Source: Isoetes taiwanensis
Taxonomy: Eukaryota; Streptophyta; Lycopodiopsida; Isoetales; Isoetaceae
Direction: 5' to 3'
Assembly: GCA_021234155.1 (NCBI GenBank)
Contig: JAJEKV010000015.1
Coordinates: 11,928,101-11,992,100 of the forward strand
Length of the DNA stretch: 64,000 bases
The position numbers and the translations under genes were made by a program. Numbering within the stretch: the stretch's first letter is position 1; each line of letters starts with the position of its first letter. Shown piece after piece: positions 44,815-56,002 of this stretch. The notes below the pieces were generated by a model. The model was not told where the DNA came from, searched no databases, and saw nothing but the letters and a program-made list of their open reading frames with translations.

Positions 44815-47478
44815 CTATTTATCTTTACCTATATTACTCACTATATTATGTAAACAAATTTACATTAACAGCTTTCAAACAAGGCAAAGACACGACACAC
44901 ATATCTGCCCCGGATTTTAACCCGTGCCACAACCTCACATTTTTGTCCTATATTTATATGAACAAATCAAATCATACCGCATTATCAAGTCCTGGGATCT
45001 TATTGCAACCTTGTTTTCACCATTTCATCAAGTATCCATTCAACCTAAGATATCTACATGTTTGGTAATTTCTCCTTGTTCTTATACCTATTCATTTGAT
45101 TAAGTATATTCAAACTATACAATTACCATCATTTTCATTAGTAAACATGTATGTGTAGCTTATAATCTTAATTTCACCTTTCTAGTCTCAGATATACTCA
45201 TATTATTTCTGGTTATCAACATACGTGCCTTAATTTCAGTTTTTATCCATCCTTTTAGCCCATTATCATATTATTATACCTACTATCTACATAAAGCATA
45301 TCCTGCTTTCAACAAGTCGAGATCTTCATCTTAGTTAAACTTGAGTCCGATTCCATAATCCCAAATGACTATATATTTTAAGAAAATTCAAAGTGTTTTA
45401 CAACTCCTCTTATCTCAGACAAATGAGACTTTGCTTGAATCATATACTGAAATGATCTCACCAATTATATTTCTGGAGCTCTATTTTTGCTCCAATCAGT
45501 GAGACATGAAACGAACCAACATACTTCAACTCCTAGGAGGTGTAGTTCAGGTTACCTGCATCCAAACATTACACTAGTTAGCAAATACATGGTAACAGTG
45601 CAAGGGACTCAGGTAAGCTTTTAAACTACACGGCTCTTCGCCCTTCACCTATTTGTTAAAGCTTAATAACAAGGTATATAAGCTATCAGTAGCAAGGAAC
45701 ATGATCCAAAACATCTATCATAAGCGGCTGCCCTTAAGCCCTGTTGTAATCAGAGAACTATGCATCAATAGCTTAAGAACTCCGTCCCACATAAATCCTT
45801 GTAGTGGATATCGTCAATAATATACCAAAGAAGGCCTCAAATTGGTAGAGCCATATCTGCCATCTTTCTTTTTTTAAAAAAAACCCCTTTTGTAGACAAT
45901 CCTTGGCATCACAATAAATAAGCATAAACTAAAGATATTGATCTCTATAGCGTAAGCCAGCGCAGCTATGCATGCCCATCAATCCAGAACTAAGCATGTA
46001 TTCATCCGGCCAGCTAGGCATCTACTACAAACTGCTATTGATATAACTAGCCTATCACTTTTTACCAAAGAAGATGCAATCCCAATAGTCCAAGATTTTT
46101 AAACAAAGAAGAAGCTAACTCAAGGAGGCAACCTATATGCTATTCTAACCTTCAAGCCTACTAAAAGACACCAAATTTTGCTAACCAACATGAGGCCATT
46201 TATATGCTATTCTAACTTTCCAAAGATGCTAGAAGACAACAAAGATTGCCCGACCTACATATCACTTAATTGCCCATATCTTCTTACATTTGTTCTTATT
46301 TTCATGGCATCCTAACATCCGCATTACCCTTCCATATGAACTGTGAGTTAATTCCTCTAAAGAACAATAAAAATATACACACCATGATCATAATCTATAT
46401 TTATTTATCATATCTTGTTTCTAACAGCATGTATTCTTCCCAAATATAGACATGTATTATGCTAAACTAAGCCGATCCTTATTTTTACTACATCACACAG
46501 CTTATTTTTGTCAACCATTCATCTTTTATTATACTATTCTTAAGCGTATCAGACATAAATCAATAAGAACCTGTTTATTCGCTCCTCCAGACCCAGCTTG
46601 TTGAGCCACGGTAGTGTTCGGTTTCCCAAACTTCCTGGGAGGTAAATTACCAGCATCCTGAGCCTTGCTCCTCTTTCCGGGCCCTCTAGCGTATACTCCT
46701 TTCGGCATGATAACTCGGCGTCTCAGCACAACCAAGAGCACAACCAAGAGCAGCAGCTACGAAATAAACTGAACGGCCATGTCCAACATGCCGCATTTTC
46801 CTTTAAATAACTATGCCAAGTCTTCATAGCATATACTTTATTCTGCTTGGGAATCTATTTTTTCCCCAGCACGGCCATAAATGCGAGCGGCTACCAGTCT
46901 TTATCCTTAACCACTTTCTTTGTGTAATCTCAGCGGTCCGCATTAACAGCCTTTGCAGCCTATGAGAACTTTATCCATATCTTTGACTTACCATACTTAC
47001 ATTCCCTAGTGTCTTTAATGGCCGCGTCATCACTACCATCGGTCAGAGTAGAATACCAGTATACCATTGACTTATACGGTAGGCCTTAAACTCCCAACAT
47101 GCGCAACCCCACTATATGTCCCAAATATCCATCACCATTTGCCAATTACTTCAGAACACATCTAAAATCACCCATTAAAAAACATTTTCTTAATCATATT
47201 ACTTCCTTATTCAGTTAGCCTTTTATGGAGATCTCCCCCCATACGTATCAGCATTTTTATTACCTCTCTTTTTTTCACCTCTCATGATCATACATAAACC
47301 CTAACGTGCTTACAACCATATCCATATTTTATGTTAAAATCATAAATATCAAAGCATATAACATATTTTCCATAAGCATAATCTTACAACAAACACAGCC
47401 AGCCTAACAGCATAGGTAGCCAGCTAACCAATCATATCTTTCCATAACCTCCGAGCTTTTAATCATTTGTTGTCAATT
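44815..47478 (-). repeat. pseudo-LTR of family 2, third copy
   Basis: Matches 37509-40117 apart from many small differences. It carries an insertion of about 62 bp at roughly 47024-47085 that is absent from the second copy, and an MPKGVY exon at 46571-46708. Confidence 0.75.
46571..46708 (-). CDS. MPKGVY first exon, family 2, third copy
   Basis: Same as 39280-39417 except KAQD for KGQD. Ends at CAG-GT as in the other copies. Confidence 0.55.
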
Positions 47479-47511
47479 TTCTTCTTCTTCTTCTTCTTCT
47501 TCTTCTTCTTC
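47479..47511. repeat. (CTT)n microsatellite at an element junction
   Basis: About 11 triplets joining the family 2 pseudo-LTR to a third family. Confidence 0.95.
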
Positions 47512-50025
47512 TATTTATCTTCACAATGATTACTTTCCACAACATACAAAACTAGTTTATATGAATGGATTTCATTCAATGCAAAGACGACAGACACACA
47601 TATCCACCCTGGTGTTACCCAGGCCACAACCACACCAACTGCATAAATTCATCTTATTGTAGATAATCAACTATAACGTATAATGTAAAAACATAAAGTA
47701 TTCAAGATTAAGTTCAAATATAAAGTTTTTCTAGTTTAATCAATTTCAAAGTTTAGCATCTAGAATATAAGATATGAAAATGGAATAATTAAGAATGTAT
47801 AAAGCTTTCCATTTAATCAATTTAAGTACTCAGTAATGTATAGAGTTTTCAACTGAGTTCCTATATAAACCATATTTGTATACATATCTCATATGTGTCG
47901 CTATCAAAGTGCATCTTCTTCTATCTCTTACGTTTCCAGTTGTTCTATTTCCACGTCAACGCCAACTCTAACAGCAAAACAGAGACAATTAGAGGAGAGA
48001 ACCCGTACCTGCAGCCAATCAATACACAATTAGCGTGAAAACGGTAAATGTGCAAGGGCCAAAAGGTACATTGGGTCTCTCAGTTTATCACTGATCACCA
48101 ATTGTATCCTTTTGCCCTGAGGTGACATTAACAAAAAAGAACAATGGAATAATAATATCATTAGTAGTATAACTTCTCAAATGATCTCAAAAGATAATTA
48201 TATCATTTAATCCTTCCATCGTACAATTATCAAGCATAGCCAATAGATGAGAACCAATTTCTTGGTCCTAAATCCATCGGGTTACCCTGATAATTAGTTC
48301 AACTTATTACCGTGTACATCAATAACTAGATCACGCATATATGTAAAAGCAATAAAACTAACAATCCATGCCCATAAATGGGCAAATCTGTATTTTATCT
48401 TACCATAATCGGTAGTAACCATGCATCTATTACAATAGCTTTTAGCTTTTAGCTTATAAACTGGTCTGTTTTTAATCATACCAAACACTACTATTCATTC
48501 ATGATATCATGGAGTTTTGTTTTCCAGATCATTCTAAGAAAAAGTTACAGCAGTCAAGCTCAAACCTGGTTAACGTTATTCACACTCCAGTAGAATGTCT
48601 TGAGTGGTATGCACTTTGTTTCAATCCAAAATCCTTCATTTCAAATTTCTTCTGTTTGGAAAGTTCCAATCCATATGCAGAGATCATATGGTACCGCAAG
48701 CATAAAGCTCATTACGGACAAGAACCTGGAACAGCCATTAAAGGCGAGATCACTTGTGCCATCTGTTTTGAAAGTGACATACTGCAAAAAGCCATATTTA
48801 AACAAGCATAAAACATCTGATCAAATACCTGGTTGCAACTATCAGATGGGAATATTTGGTGTTAGCATTATTTCTGGCAGGGCTTCAAACATCCAAAAAC
48901 TATGCAAGATCAAATCTGTGATGCAATCTGCATGCCAAGAGCTCTGACCTGTCTGTTTTTGCTTGGCACAGAACACTAGTTTATTCTTCTTTTCGGCATC
49001 TACTGGCTATGATGCGGCTATCATATTTGCTCCAATAAAGCTGGAGATCTCATAAAACATTTTCATAAAACATTTTCTTAAAACGAGACGACCTGCTCTC
49101 TAACATTCCACTGATCTTTACCAGTTTGAGACTTAGCTAACGGATCATGCAAGCGGCCTCCTTGTATAACATAACTTCGCACAGATCTACTTTGGGGATC
49201 CGTTAACCGCCTTCAGATATTTTGCCCTATTTAGAAGGAACAACCAGCTCATGAAGGCGCCACATTTGGCGCCAGAGGTTCGTTAGAGCCACAAAAATAG
49301 CCAAGTATAATATGACCCCAACTTCACAATAGTATGCCAGAAATTAAAATTTCAAAAACTTATGCAAAATATGCACCTTATGCATATAAGAACTCCTTTG
49401 AATCATACCTTAGCTTATCCTTTTTGTTCCGGATTCCTTTATTTACTACCATCGGCTCTCTTATCTTATCATTGCCATATCTCCATAAAATCTCAAGCTT
49501 TTGCCGGAATGGCCCCACTAACATTATTAAGTGTAAATACTTATTTTGTATATGCACTCCTTTATGCAATAAGTTAACATGGTTTCCAAAGCCTTACAAA
49601 AGGTAACAATTTATTTTATGGATGGTTACTTTCAAAACTTAAAGGTACTATTTTCATATGCTAAATATCTCCTTAAATCAACAAGTTTTGAGCACAATTA
49701 GACAATTTTAGCAATAAATCGTAAAGGGCACGTGTACATGCCTTTTTGTATTTTAGCATGGTGATACCACCAACCTTGCCATATATCATGTTCTCAAGTG
49801 GGCATCCAACATAGGAACTTGTTATATATTCCAAAATCCAACACTCAATTCCTCGTATAGATCATTATAACTTATTAAACTCTTCTAGTAGAGTAGAATA
49901 GAAAAATCCTAATAAACCATGTGTTATAAAATAGTACATGAAAGCATGCCCACATTAAGTTTTGGATCTGCCAACATATGAATTTTCTTCTCTTTTCAAT
50001 GATTTGAAGAGTCAAGAGAGAATAT
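47512..50025 (-). repeat. pseudo-LTR of a third Penelope-like family
   Basis: It starts, like family 2, with TATTTATCTT after the microsatellite, then has CCACCCTGGTGTTACCCAGG in place of the family 2 hairpin-like motif. It keeps the shared core (ACCTGCAGCCAATCAATACA and TGCAAGGGCCAAAAGGTAC near 48006-48066). The rest is diverged. No RT or ORF A is attached in this window. I did not find a clear MPKGVY exon in it. Confidence 0.55.
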
Positions 50026-50137
50026 TCTTCTTCTTCTTCTTCTTCTTCTTCTTCTTCTTCTTCTTCTTCTTCTTCTTCTTCTTCTTCTTCTTCTTCTTCT
50101 TCTTCTTCTTCTTCTTCTTCTTCTTCTTCTTCTTCTT
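50026..50137. repeat. (TTC)n microsatellite
   Basis: About 37 TTC triplets ending the third-family pseudo-LTR. It marks the right edge of the Penelope-like array. Confidence 0.95.
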
Positions 50138-51116
50138 GCTTCTGTAGTTGAAGTCATGATATACAGAATAATAAGACTTGACAATGGTGTCTAAACTGTA
50201 GACAGATGCATTGCAAAATTGAAGGTAGATGCTATAGATGAAGTTGAAACTGAAGATGCAGTTATGAAGTGAAATTTATACTCATGAAGAGCCGAGATGC
50301 AACATAAAAAGTTTGTAGGATGGCTAAAGTTGGAGCTTGCGATTAAGACGGGATTATTGCCATAGGCTGAGAGTGGAACATGTATTGTAGAAGGGGTGTG
50401 GGTGAGGTAGTGTTGTTAGTTTGGTGAGACAAAAAGGAGAGCTTACAATAGGCAATAGGAGCACCCTAAATATCGGACGCCATCATGAATATTGGCACTT
50501 GTATTATTGCTGGAGCTTGTATTATTGCTTTTTGGCCATTGGATTGCAGCATATGTGGCAGCATATTCCCTCCCCATAAATCCAGGATGCCCAAACAGGG
50601 TCTTTTGCAGGTCAAACTCATGCCTTGACCCTACTATCAAGGGAACATTCTTAAGCAAGAAACCATTACATAAAACAGTATTTGCACTAAAATACAGTAC
50701 AATATGAAAAGAAAGAGGCCAATTATTTCATGATAATACTGTATGACCAAAAACATGAAGAACACGACAGAATAACTAGAGCCTGGGGAATCGAACCTCA
50801 GTTAAATGCCAATGCTCATCCGAGCATAAGGGAGATCCCGATGTAGGGGGTCTTCCTTATGCCCAGGGGCCAAAGCCATCTTCAAGCCTGCAGATGTTAG
50901 TAAGCGAATGGAATGGACATAGCATGTGCAAAACATAGTATGAAGCAACAAAATATGACATATTCATAGCCTTATACAATGTACATGTGGCATGGGGCCA
51001 CGCACACAAAACTGGACAAACAAGAGCATTGCAAACACAACTGAAAACAACAGTGCCTAGTTCATGGGCTCTCCCGATGTGGCCCGCCTGATTACAGCAT
51101 CAAGTTGCCAGATTTC
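50138..51116. other. no gene; possible tRNA-related SINE fragment near 50775-50880
   Basis: AT-rich sequence without a supported open frame. On the minus strand GGTTCGATTCC (near 50790) matches a pol III B box, followed by CCCAGGCTC. No convincing A box or folded tRNA is present, so this could be a SINE remnant or chance. Confidence 0.3.
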
Positions 51117-51842
51117 CTACGTCAGCAAACACCTTGCCAAGCTCATGTGAGACCTCAAAGCCTGCAATTCAGATAACGGAGCATCAAGCTGCTCCCAGGC
51201 AACACTGGACATCGCGGAATCGACCGCCACATAAAATCTTGTCAGCTGTCTCCTCATGATCCTAAGAGAAGCAGCTATTCGATGAGCTTCCGTTCCAACC
51301 TGGATGATGCTCGTCAAAAATTCCTCTACAGTGAACAGCTGCTCCCCCTCAGGAGCATAAACCTGCGGATTTGGATGGGAATCATCAATCGCAGTGCTTA
51401 TGAAGGATGGGTCTATGCTCACAGCAGATAGCTCGTCTCTCCAGCAGGGTTCCCATCAGTCTCCATCTCCTTCCTGCAACAAGTTGTCACCACTACAAAC
51501 ACAAACTCAAAGAAACCAAAACATGGACAAAAATGAAGCTGTACATGCAACAACACAAACAAGAGATCATCCAACTGCCATCGTATAATCCCCAGTGTAG
51601 ATGGGGATATAATCAACACCATGGTCAGGGATCTCAATATCAGGGCTGAACGATGGATCATCGATTTCCTGGAAATTGCAGTCCATCTCATCAGGCGGGA
51701 TTGAGTCATCCCAATATCGACGGCGTCCTGGCCCATTACATTTAATGGGCACATAACCTGCAGGCCATCCTTCAAATTGTGAACGTTAAACTAGGGGTCA
51801 ATCTGCGGCCACCATGGTAGAACACAAAGTGGGCAGCATTGT
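51117..51842 (-). other. decayed continuation of the Rep-like gene, and flank
   Basis: Downstream of the Rep-like open frame, short frames on the same strand look protein-like (KCNGPGRRRYWDDSIPPDEMD at about 51745-51680, and a 101-codon frame at 51422-51117) but are separated by stops and frame changes. The segment just after 51843 is in a different frame from the Rep-like part. Exon structure cannot be resolved. Confidence 0.35.
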
Positions 51843-52448
51843 TCAGAAGGTTTCTATTATCCAACACACAATGATTCTTCGTGTCCCCAGCACCCCAGTT
51901 ATGTATAAATCTTTTCCTTTCTCAATCATACTCTCAGATATATTATGCAGGTGGTAGGAGTAATGTACTTTCCCTATATCTTTCATGCAGTACCCCAACA
52001 TACCCTCAAAACAGTGCAATCTGTTGTTCTTCAGAGCCTTGAATACTAAGATAACACCCGCAGGCTTTGAGGGCCCACTAAACTCCCTCCTGATAGCATC
52101 ATTCAAGGCCCTGGGATTCTTGTAACGAGCTCTAAGCACAGCCTGGACATGGAGGTGATCAGCAGAGGATCTCCTCTCCAAGGCAACTGCGGCAGCAATA
52201 CACCTCCTGTTGCAGAACGAAGACATGGCATCAAAGAAGCTGCGGGGCACATCCTGGCCAGACAAGGCCAAGGTAATAGAGGCATCTAATGCATCCCAGC
52301 CCTGTGTGAGATCTGGAATGGCATGAGAGGGCATGGCCGAATTGTGGGCCGAATTGTGGGTCTGCACGGACTCAGATTCAATAGGCATAGAAGCAAGCAG
52401 GCGCCCACTGGCTTTGGCCTTTCTGGCAGCCCTCTTCATGGAAGACAT
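51843..52448 (-). pseudogene. HUH endonuclease (Rep-like) gene, possibly Replitron-type
   Basis: The 201-codon frame contains DHLHVQAVLRAR, a histidine-hydrophobic-histidine (HUH) motif, followed about 60 residues later by GMLGYCMKD, the YxxK(D) motif with the catalytic tyrosine. That spacing and order is that of Rep-type HUH endonucleases, which nick single-stranded DNA for rolling-circle replication. The segment FKALKNNRLHCFEGMLGYC resembles Rep-like proteins of eukaryotic transposons rather than plant viruses in my recollection. No helicase domain is seen. The frame appears to shift near 51903, because the neighbouring frame continues with protein-like sequence, so the copy is probably broken. 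The start ATG at 52448 is followed by a basic N-terminus. Confidence 0.5.
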
Positions 52449-52911
52449 GATGAACTAAGGATCAACAACTGAAAACAGACAAGAAATGGGGCCAGAATTC
52501 TAACCCTTGTTCTGTGCAGGTCGATCTACCCTAGCCGCTCACCCACGCCTGAAATACCACAGGCCACCAGCCAGAAGACATCATCTGCAGAAGCGCCCCC
52601 GGTTCTGCTCGCGACACCTGAGCCAACGAATTCGACACCTGATGCAGCCGGATTAGGCGAATTGCCACCTGATGTCGCCCGAATTAGCATCCTCCTACAC
52701 GCCCGACACCTGCAGCCGCCTCCACACCCGACCCAATCCAGATCTCAGCCCCTTAATCTGCCACATTTCCACGTAGGTTTCCAAAACACATCCCAGATGC
52801 CAGCATCACCAACATACATATTTCTATACGAATACGTGGCCTGACCTTAAACAATCATATGTAACAAAACTACCATTCTTCATCGCGGCCACATTATCAG
52901 TGAAGTCTTAG

Positions 52912-53041
52912 GGCGGGTTCACATGCAACCATCGGGCCTGTTTTGCCCAGTGCAAATTGGCGATGGTGGGCGATGGTGGGCGAAAAATGGTGAGCCCTTT
53001 TACGTGATGGTGAGGGCCGTGAAGGTGCATGTGAACCCAGC
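52912..53041. mobile_element. 130-bp MITE with 5-bp target duplication
   Basis: Terminal inverted repeats of about 17 bp (GGCGGGTTCACATGCA at the left; the complement of TGCATGTGAACCCAGC at the right), flanked on both sides by CTTAG. The interior has a short tandem GGCGATGGTGG. No coding capacity. Confidence 0.75.
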
Positions 53042-53042
53042 C

Positions 53043-53115
53043 TTAGACATGCTATAACCGTATCTTGACATATTTCTTTGACATGCTATAACCATATCTT
53101 GACATATTTAAACAG
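53043..53115. repeat. short tandem duplication
   Basis: GACATGCTATAACCRTATCTTGACATATTT-type unit of about 37 bp present twice, directly next to the MITE. Confidence 0.7.
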
Positions 53116-53459
53116 CATCGCAAAAAGATATACATGGCATTTTTGTGGACAGCGGATTTTTTGCAATTAAGGTTGGTTAAAAACACGACCACGTCTGACA
53201 TTTACCGCGTTGGTTTGTTTAATGGTTAAGGGAGCAGAATCAGTTCCTTGCTGTTCTAGACTATATGTGAGCGCGCGAATTGGAACAGTTCTGGCTGATC
53301 TTTGTAAGCTTACAAGTTTTATTGATTTCTGCTCATGGTTTTTTGTATGATTGCCCGAAAGAAATTGTTGGAACAACCTATCCAATGTGGGCAAGTAGGC
53401 AAGTCATAAAAGAATATCAGTATGATTGAATTTCCCTCATTGCTATCCCGTAAAACGAT
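53116..53459. other. upstream region of the PPR gene
   Basis: No gene. It probably contains the promoter and 5' leader of the PPR gene; no clear TATA box is seen. An in-frame TAA (53451-53453) lies just before the chosen start. Confidence 0.4.
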
Positions 53460-56002
53460 ATGACTCATTTGATGTGGGGAACAACTCAATTCCTTCAGAC
53501 ATCATCGTGTTCATTCGATTCAGTAAGTTTTACATAATGCTTGTCTCTTTGCTTTCCTTCTCTATAATTTACACCTTTCTTCTTTCAGACCAACTCCTTT
53601 GAACCACAAATATACAGAAGTTTCATCAGGTAAGATAATACTTGCTTCTTCATTTCACTATCATTCATTACTCATCTTGGATCATCTTCAGAGGTTTTCC
53701 GAAATTGGATGACTTATGCCAGGGGGGCAGGTTGAAAGAGGCTCTTGAAATTATGGAACATCGAGGTATTCATGTGTCTAGAAATAATGCATACTGTCTT
53801 TTGCAAGAGTGCATCAGAACTAAAGACCTAGAATGTGGCAGACGACTGCAGAAACTTATGGTGCAAAGTGGAGTTGATTCAATTGCTGTTTTGGGTGATT
53901 TTCTCATTCGCCTATTTGTCTCTAATGGATGTTTGCTGGAAGCAAACAAAGCATTTACTAAGATCTTACAACCAAGCTTTTATAGTTGGGATGCAATTAT
54001 TTCTGCCCATATGAAACTTGGACAAGCTGAGCATGTTCTCCTGTTATACCTGTTATACGAAAGAATGCAGATATTTGGTTTGCAAGCGAATAATCATATT
54101 TTTCTTTCTGTGCTTAAGTCTTGTGCTCTCATTGGAGACTGTGGCGGAGGGAGGCTAGTACATGAGGAAATTATGGGAAGTGAGTACCAGTTTGACATAT
54201 TTATAGGTAGTACTCTGGTTGATATGTATGCCAAATGTCAGAAGTTGGAGGAAGCACAAATTACTTTCAACAAGTTACAGGATAGAGATGTGGTGTCATG
54301 GAATGCAATGATTGCTGCATATGCACAGCATGAAGAATGCCTTCCTGCCCTAAAGTGTTTTGAAACCATGCAACAATTTGGGGTAAAGCCAAATGAAGCC
54401 ACATTTACGAACATCTTAAAAGCATGTGGTAGCATTGGGGCCATTGATCATGGAAAGATGATCCATGTTGAAGCTATTGCAATTGGGCTACAGTTTGATC
54501 TTTGTGTGGGGAGCACCCTTGTGGACATGTATGCCAAATGTGGACGGTTGGAGGAGGCATGTACAAATTTTAATAAATTGCCCACTCGGGATGTTGTGTC
54601 ATGGAATTCAATGATTACTGGCTATGCACAGCATGGTGCGGGGCTTCTTGCTCTGGATTGTCTTGAAATTATGCATAACGAGGGCATAAAACCAAGCAAA
54701 GTTACATATTTAAGCATTTTGAAAGCATGCGGGGGTGTTGGGGCAATAGAGCATGGCAGGCAGATTCATGAACAAATTCTAGTTAAGGGTCTTCAAATAG
54801 ACATAGTCTTAGGAAATACGGTCATTGATATGTATACTAAATGTGGACATTTGGAGGAGGCATACACAGTTTTTTACAAAATGCAAACTCGAGATGTAGT
54901 ATCATGGAATGCAATGATTGCTGGATTTGTCCAGAATGGTGAAGGCGTTCTTGCATTGGAGTATTTTGAGGACATGGAAGATGTGGAGATAAAGCCAACA
55001 GTTGTGACATTTTCAAGCACATTGAAAGCATGCAGCATTATTGGCAGACTAGAGGTTGGTCGATGCATTCACGAGAAAGCTATTGTAAATAATTTCCAGT
55101 TTAACTGTTTTATTGGAAGTGGTCTTGTTGATATGTACTGCAAATGTAAGAGCTTGGACGAAGCATGTGAAGTTTTTGATAGATTATCTGATCGAAATGT
55201 GGTGGTATGGAATGCAATGATTGTTGGATATGTCCAGCATGGTGAAGGTGTGCTTGCCATACAATGCTTTTCAATGATGAAAGAATTGCATGTTAACCCA
55301 AACAAAACAACATTTTCAAGCATCTTAAAGGCATGTGGCATTGTCGGTGCAATCGAACAAGGAAGACATATTCATGAACAGATAATTGAAAAAGGACTTG
55401 AATTGGAGACTTTTATTGGAGGCGCCCTAGTTGATATGTATGCCAAATGCGGGACCTTAGAAGAGGCAGGGAAAATCTTCAGCAAATTGCCAAATCGAGA
55501 TGTCGTATCATGGAATTCGATGATTGCTGGATATTCTCAGCATGGCGATCCTTTAAAAACTGTGCAAATTTTCGAGAACATGCGACGCAGTGGTGTCGAA
55601 CCAGATGATGTGACTTTCACTGCAATCCTTACCCTATGTTGTCGTGTAGATCTAGTAGATGAAGGCCGTCTGTATTTCAAATCTCTGACAGAAGAGCATA
55701 ATATAACTCCAAATATATTTCATTATAATTGCCTTGTTGATCTTCTAGGGCGTGCAGGACACTTTGAAGAATCAGAACAGCTATTAAAATCTAGCTCTCA
55801 AGCTAGCAGTTGTGGTTGGATGGCACTCCTTAATGCCTGCAAAATGCATAACAATGAAGAGCTAGGGAAACTTTGCTTTCGTGAGGTTGTGTATTTGGAT
55901 TCTTGTCCCACTGCAGAAAATGTGCCTTTCTCAGTGATTTTGGAGAATCCTGACTTTATTGAAGTGAACGTAAAATGTTTAGAAGATCTAAACATCCCTT
56001 GA
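53460..56002 (+). CDS. PLS-class pentatricopeptide repeat protein, 804 aa, three exons
   Basis: Exons 53460-53522, 53589-53629 and 53692-56002 join in phase through introns of 66 and 62 nt (GTAAGT...TTTCAG and GTAAGA...CTTCAG). The start ATG follows an in-frame TAA by two codons, giving MTHLMWGTTQFLQTSSCSF, a Ser/Thr-rich N-terminus that could be an organelle-targeting peptide. From about residue 38 the protein is a run of PPR repeats with the typical L and S phrases: RDVVSWNAMIAAYAQH, GSTLVDMYAKCGRLEEA, KPNEATFTNILKACG, GRQIHEQILVKG. Near the end, NCLVDLLGRAGHFEESEQLL and GWMALLNACKMHNNEELGK resemble the last P/L/S repeats before an E domain. No DYW deaminase domain follows, so it is probably an RNA-binding factor in mitochondria or chloroplasts. 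No internal stops. Confidence 0.9.

Noticed and set aside
23700-47100. CRISPR array
   Set aside because: Repeats are kilobase-scale or simple trinucleotides, with no short regular repeat-spacer pattern, and the genome is eukaryotic.
49962-50184. Poly-Phe and poly-Arg frames
   Set aside because: Translations of the TTC microsatellite.
50775-50880. tRNA gene
   Set aside because: Only a B-box-like GGTTCGATTCC is present; no acceptor stem, anticodon arm or A box could be folded.
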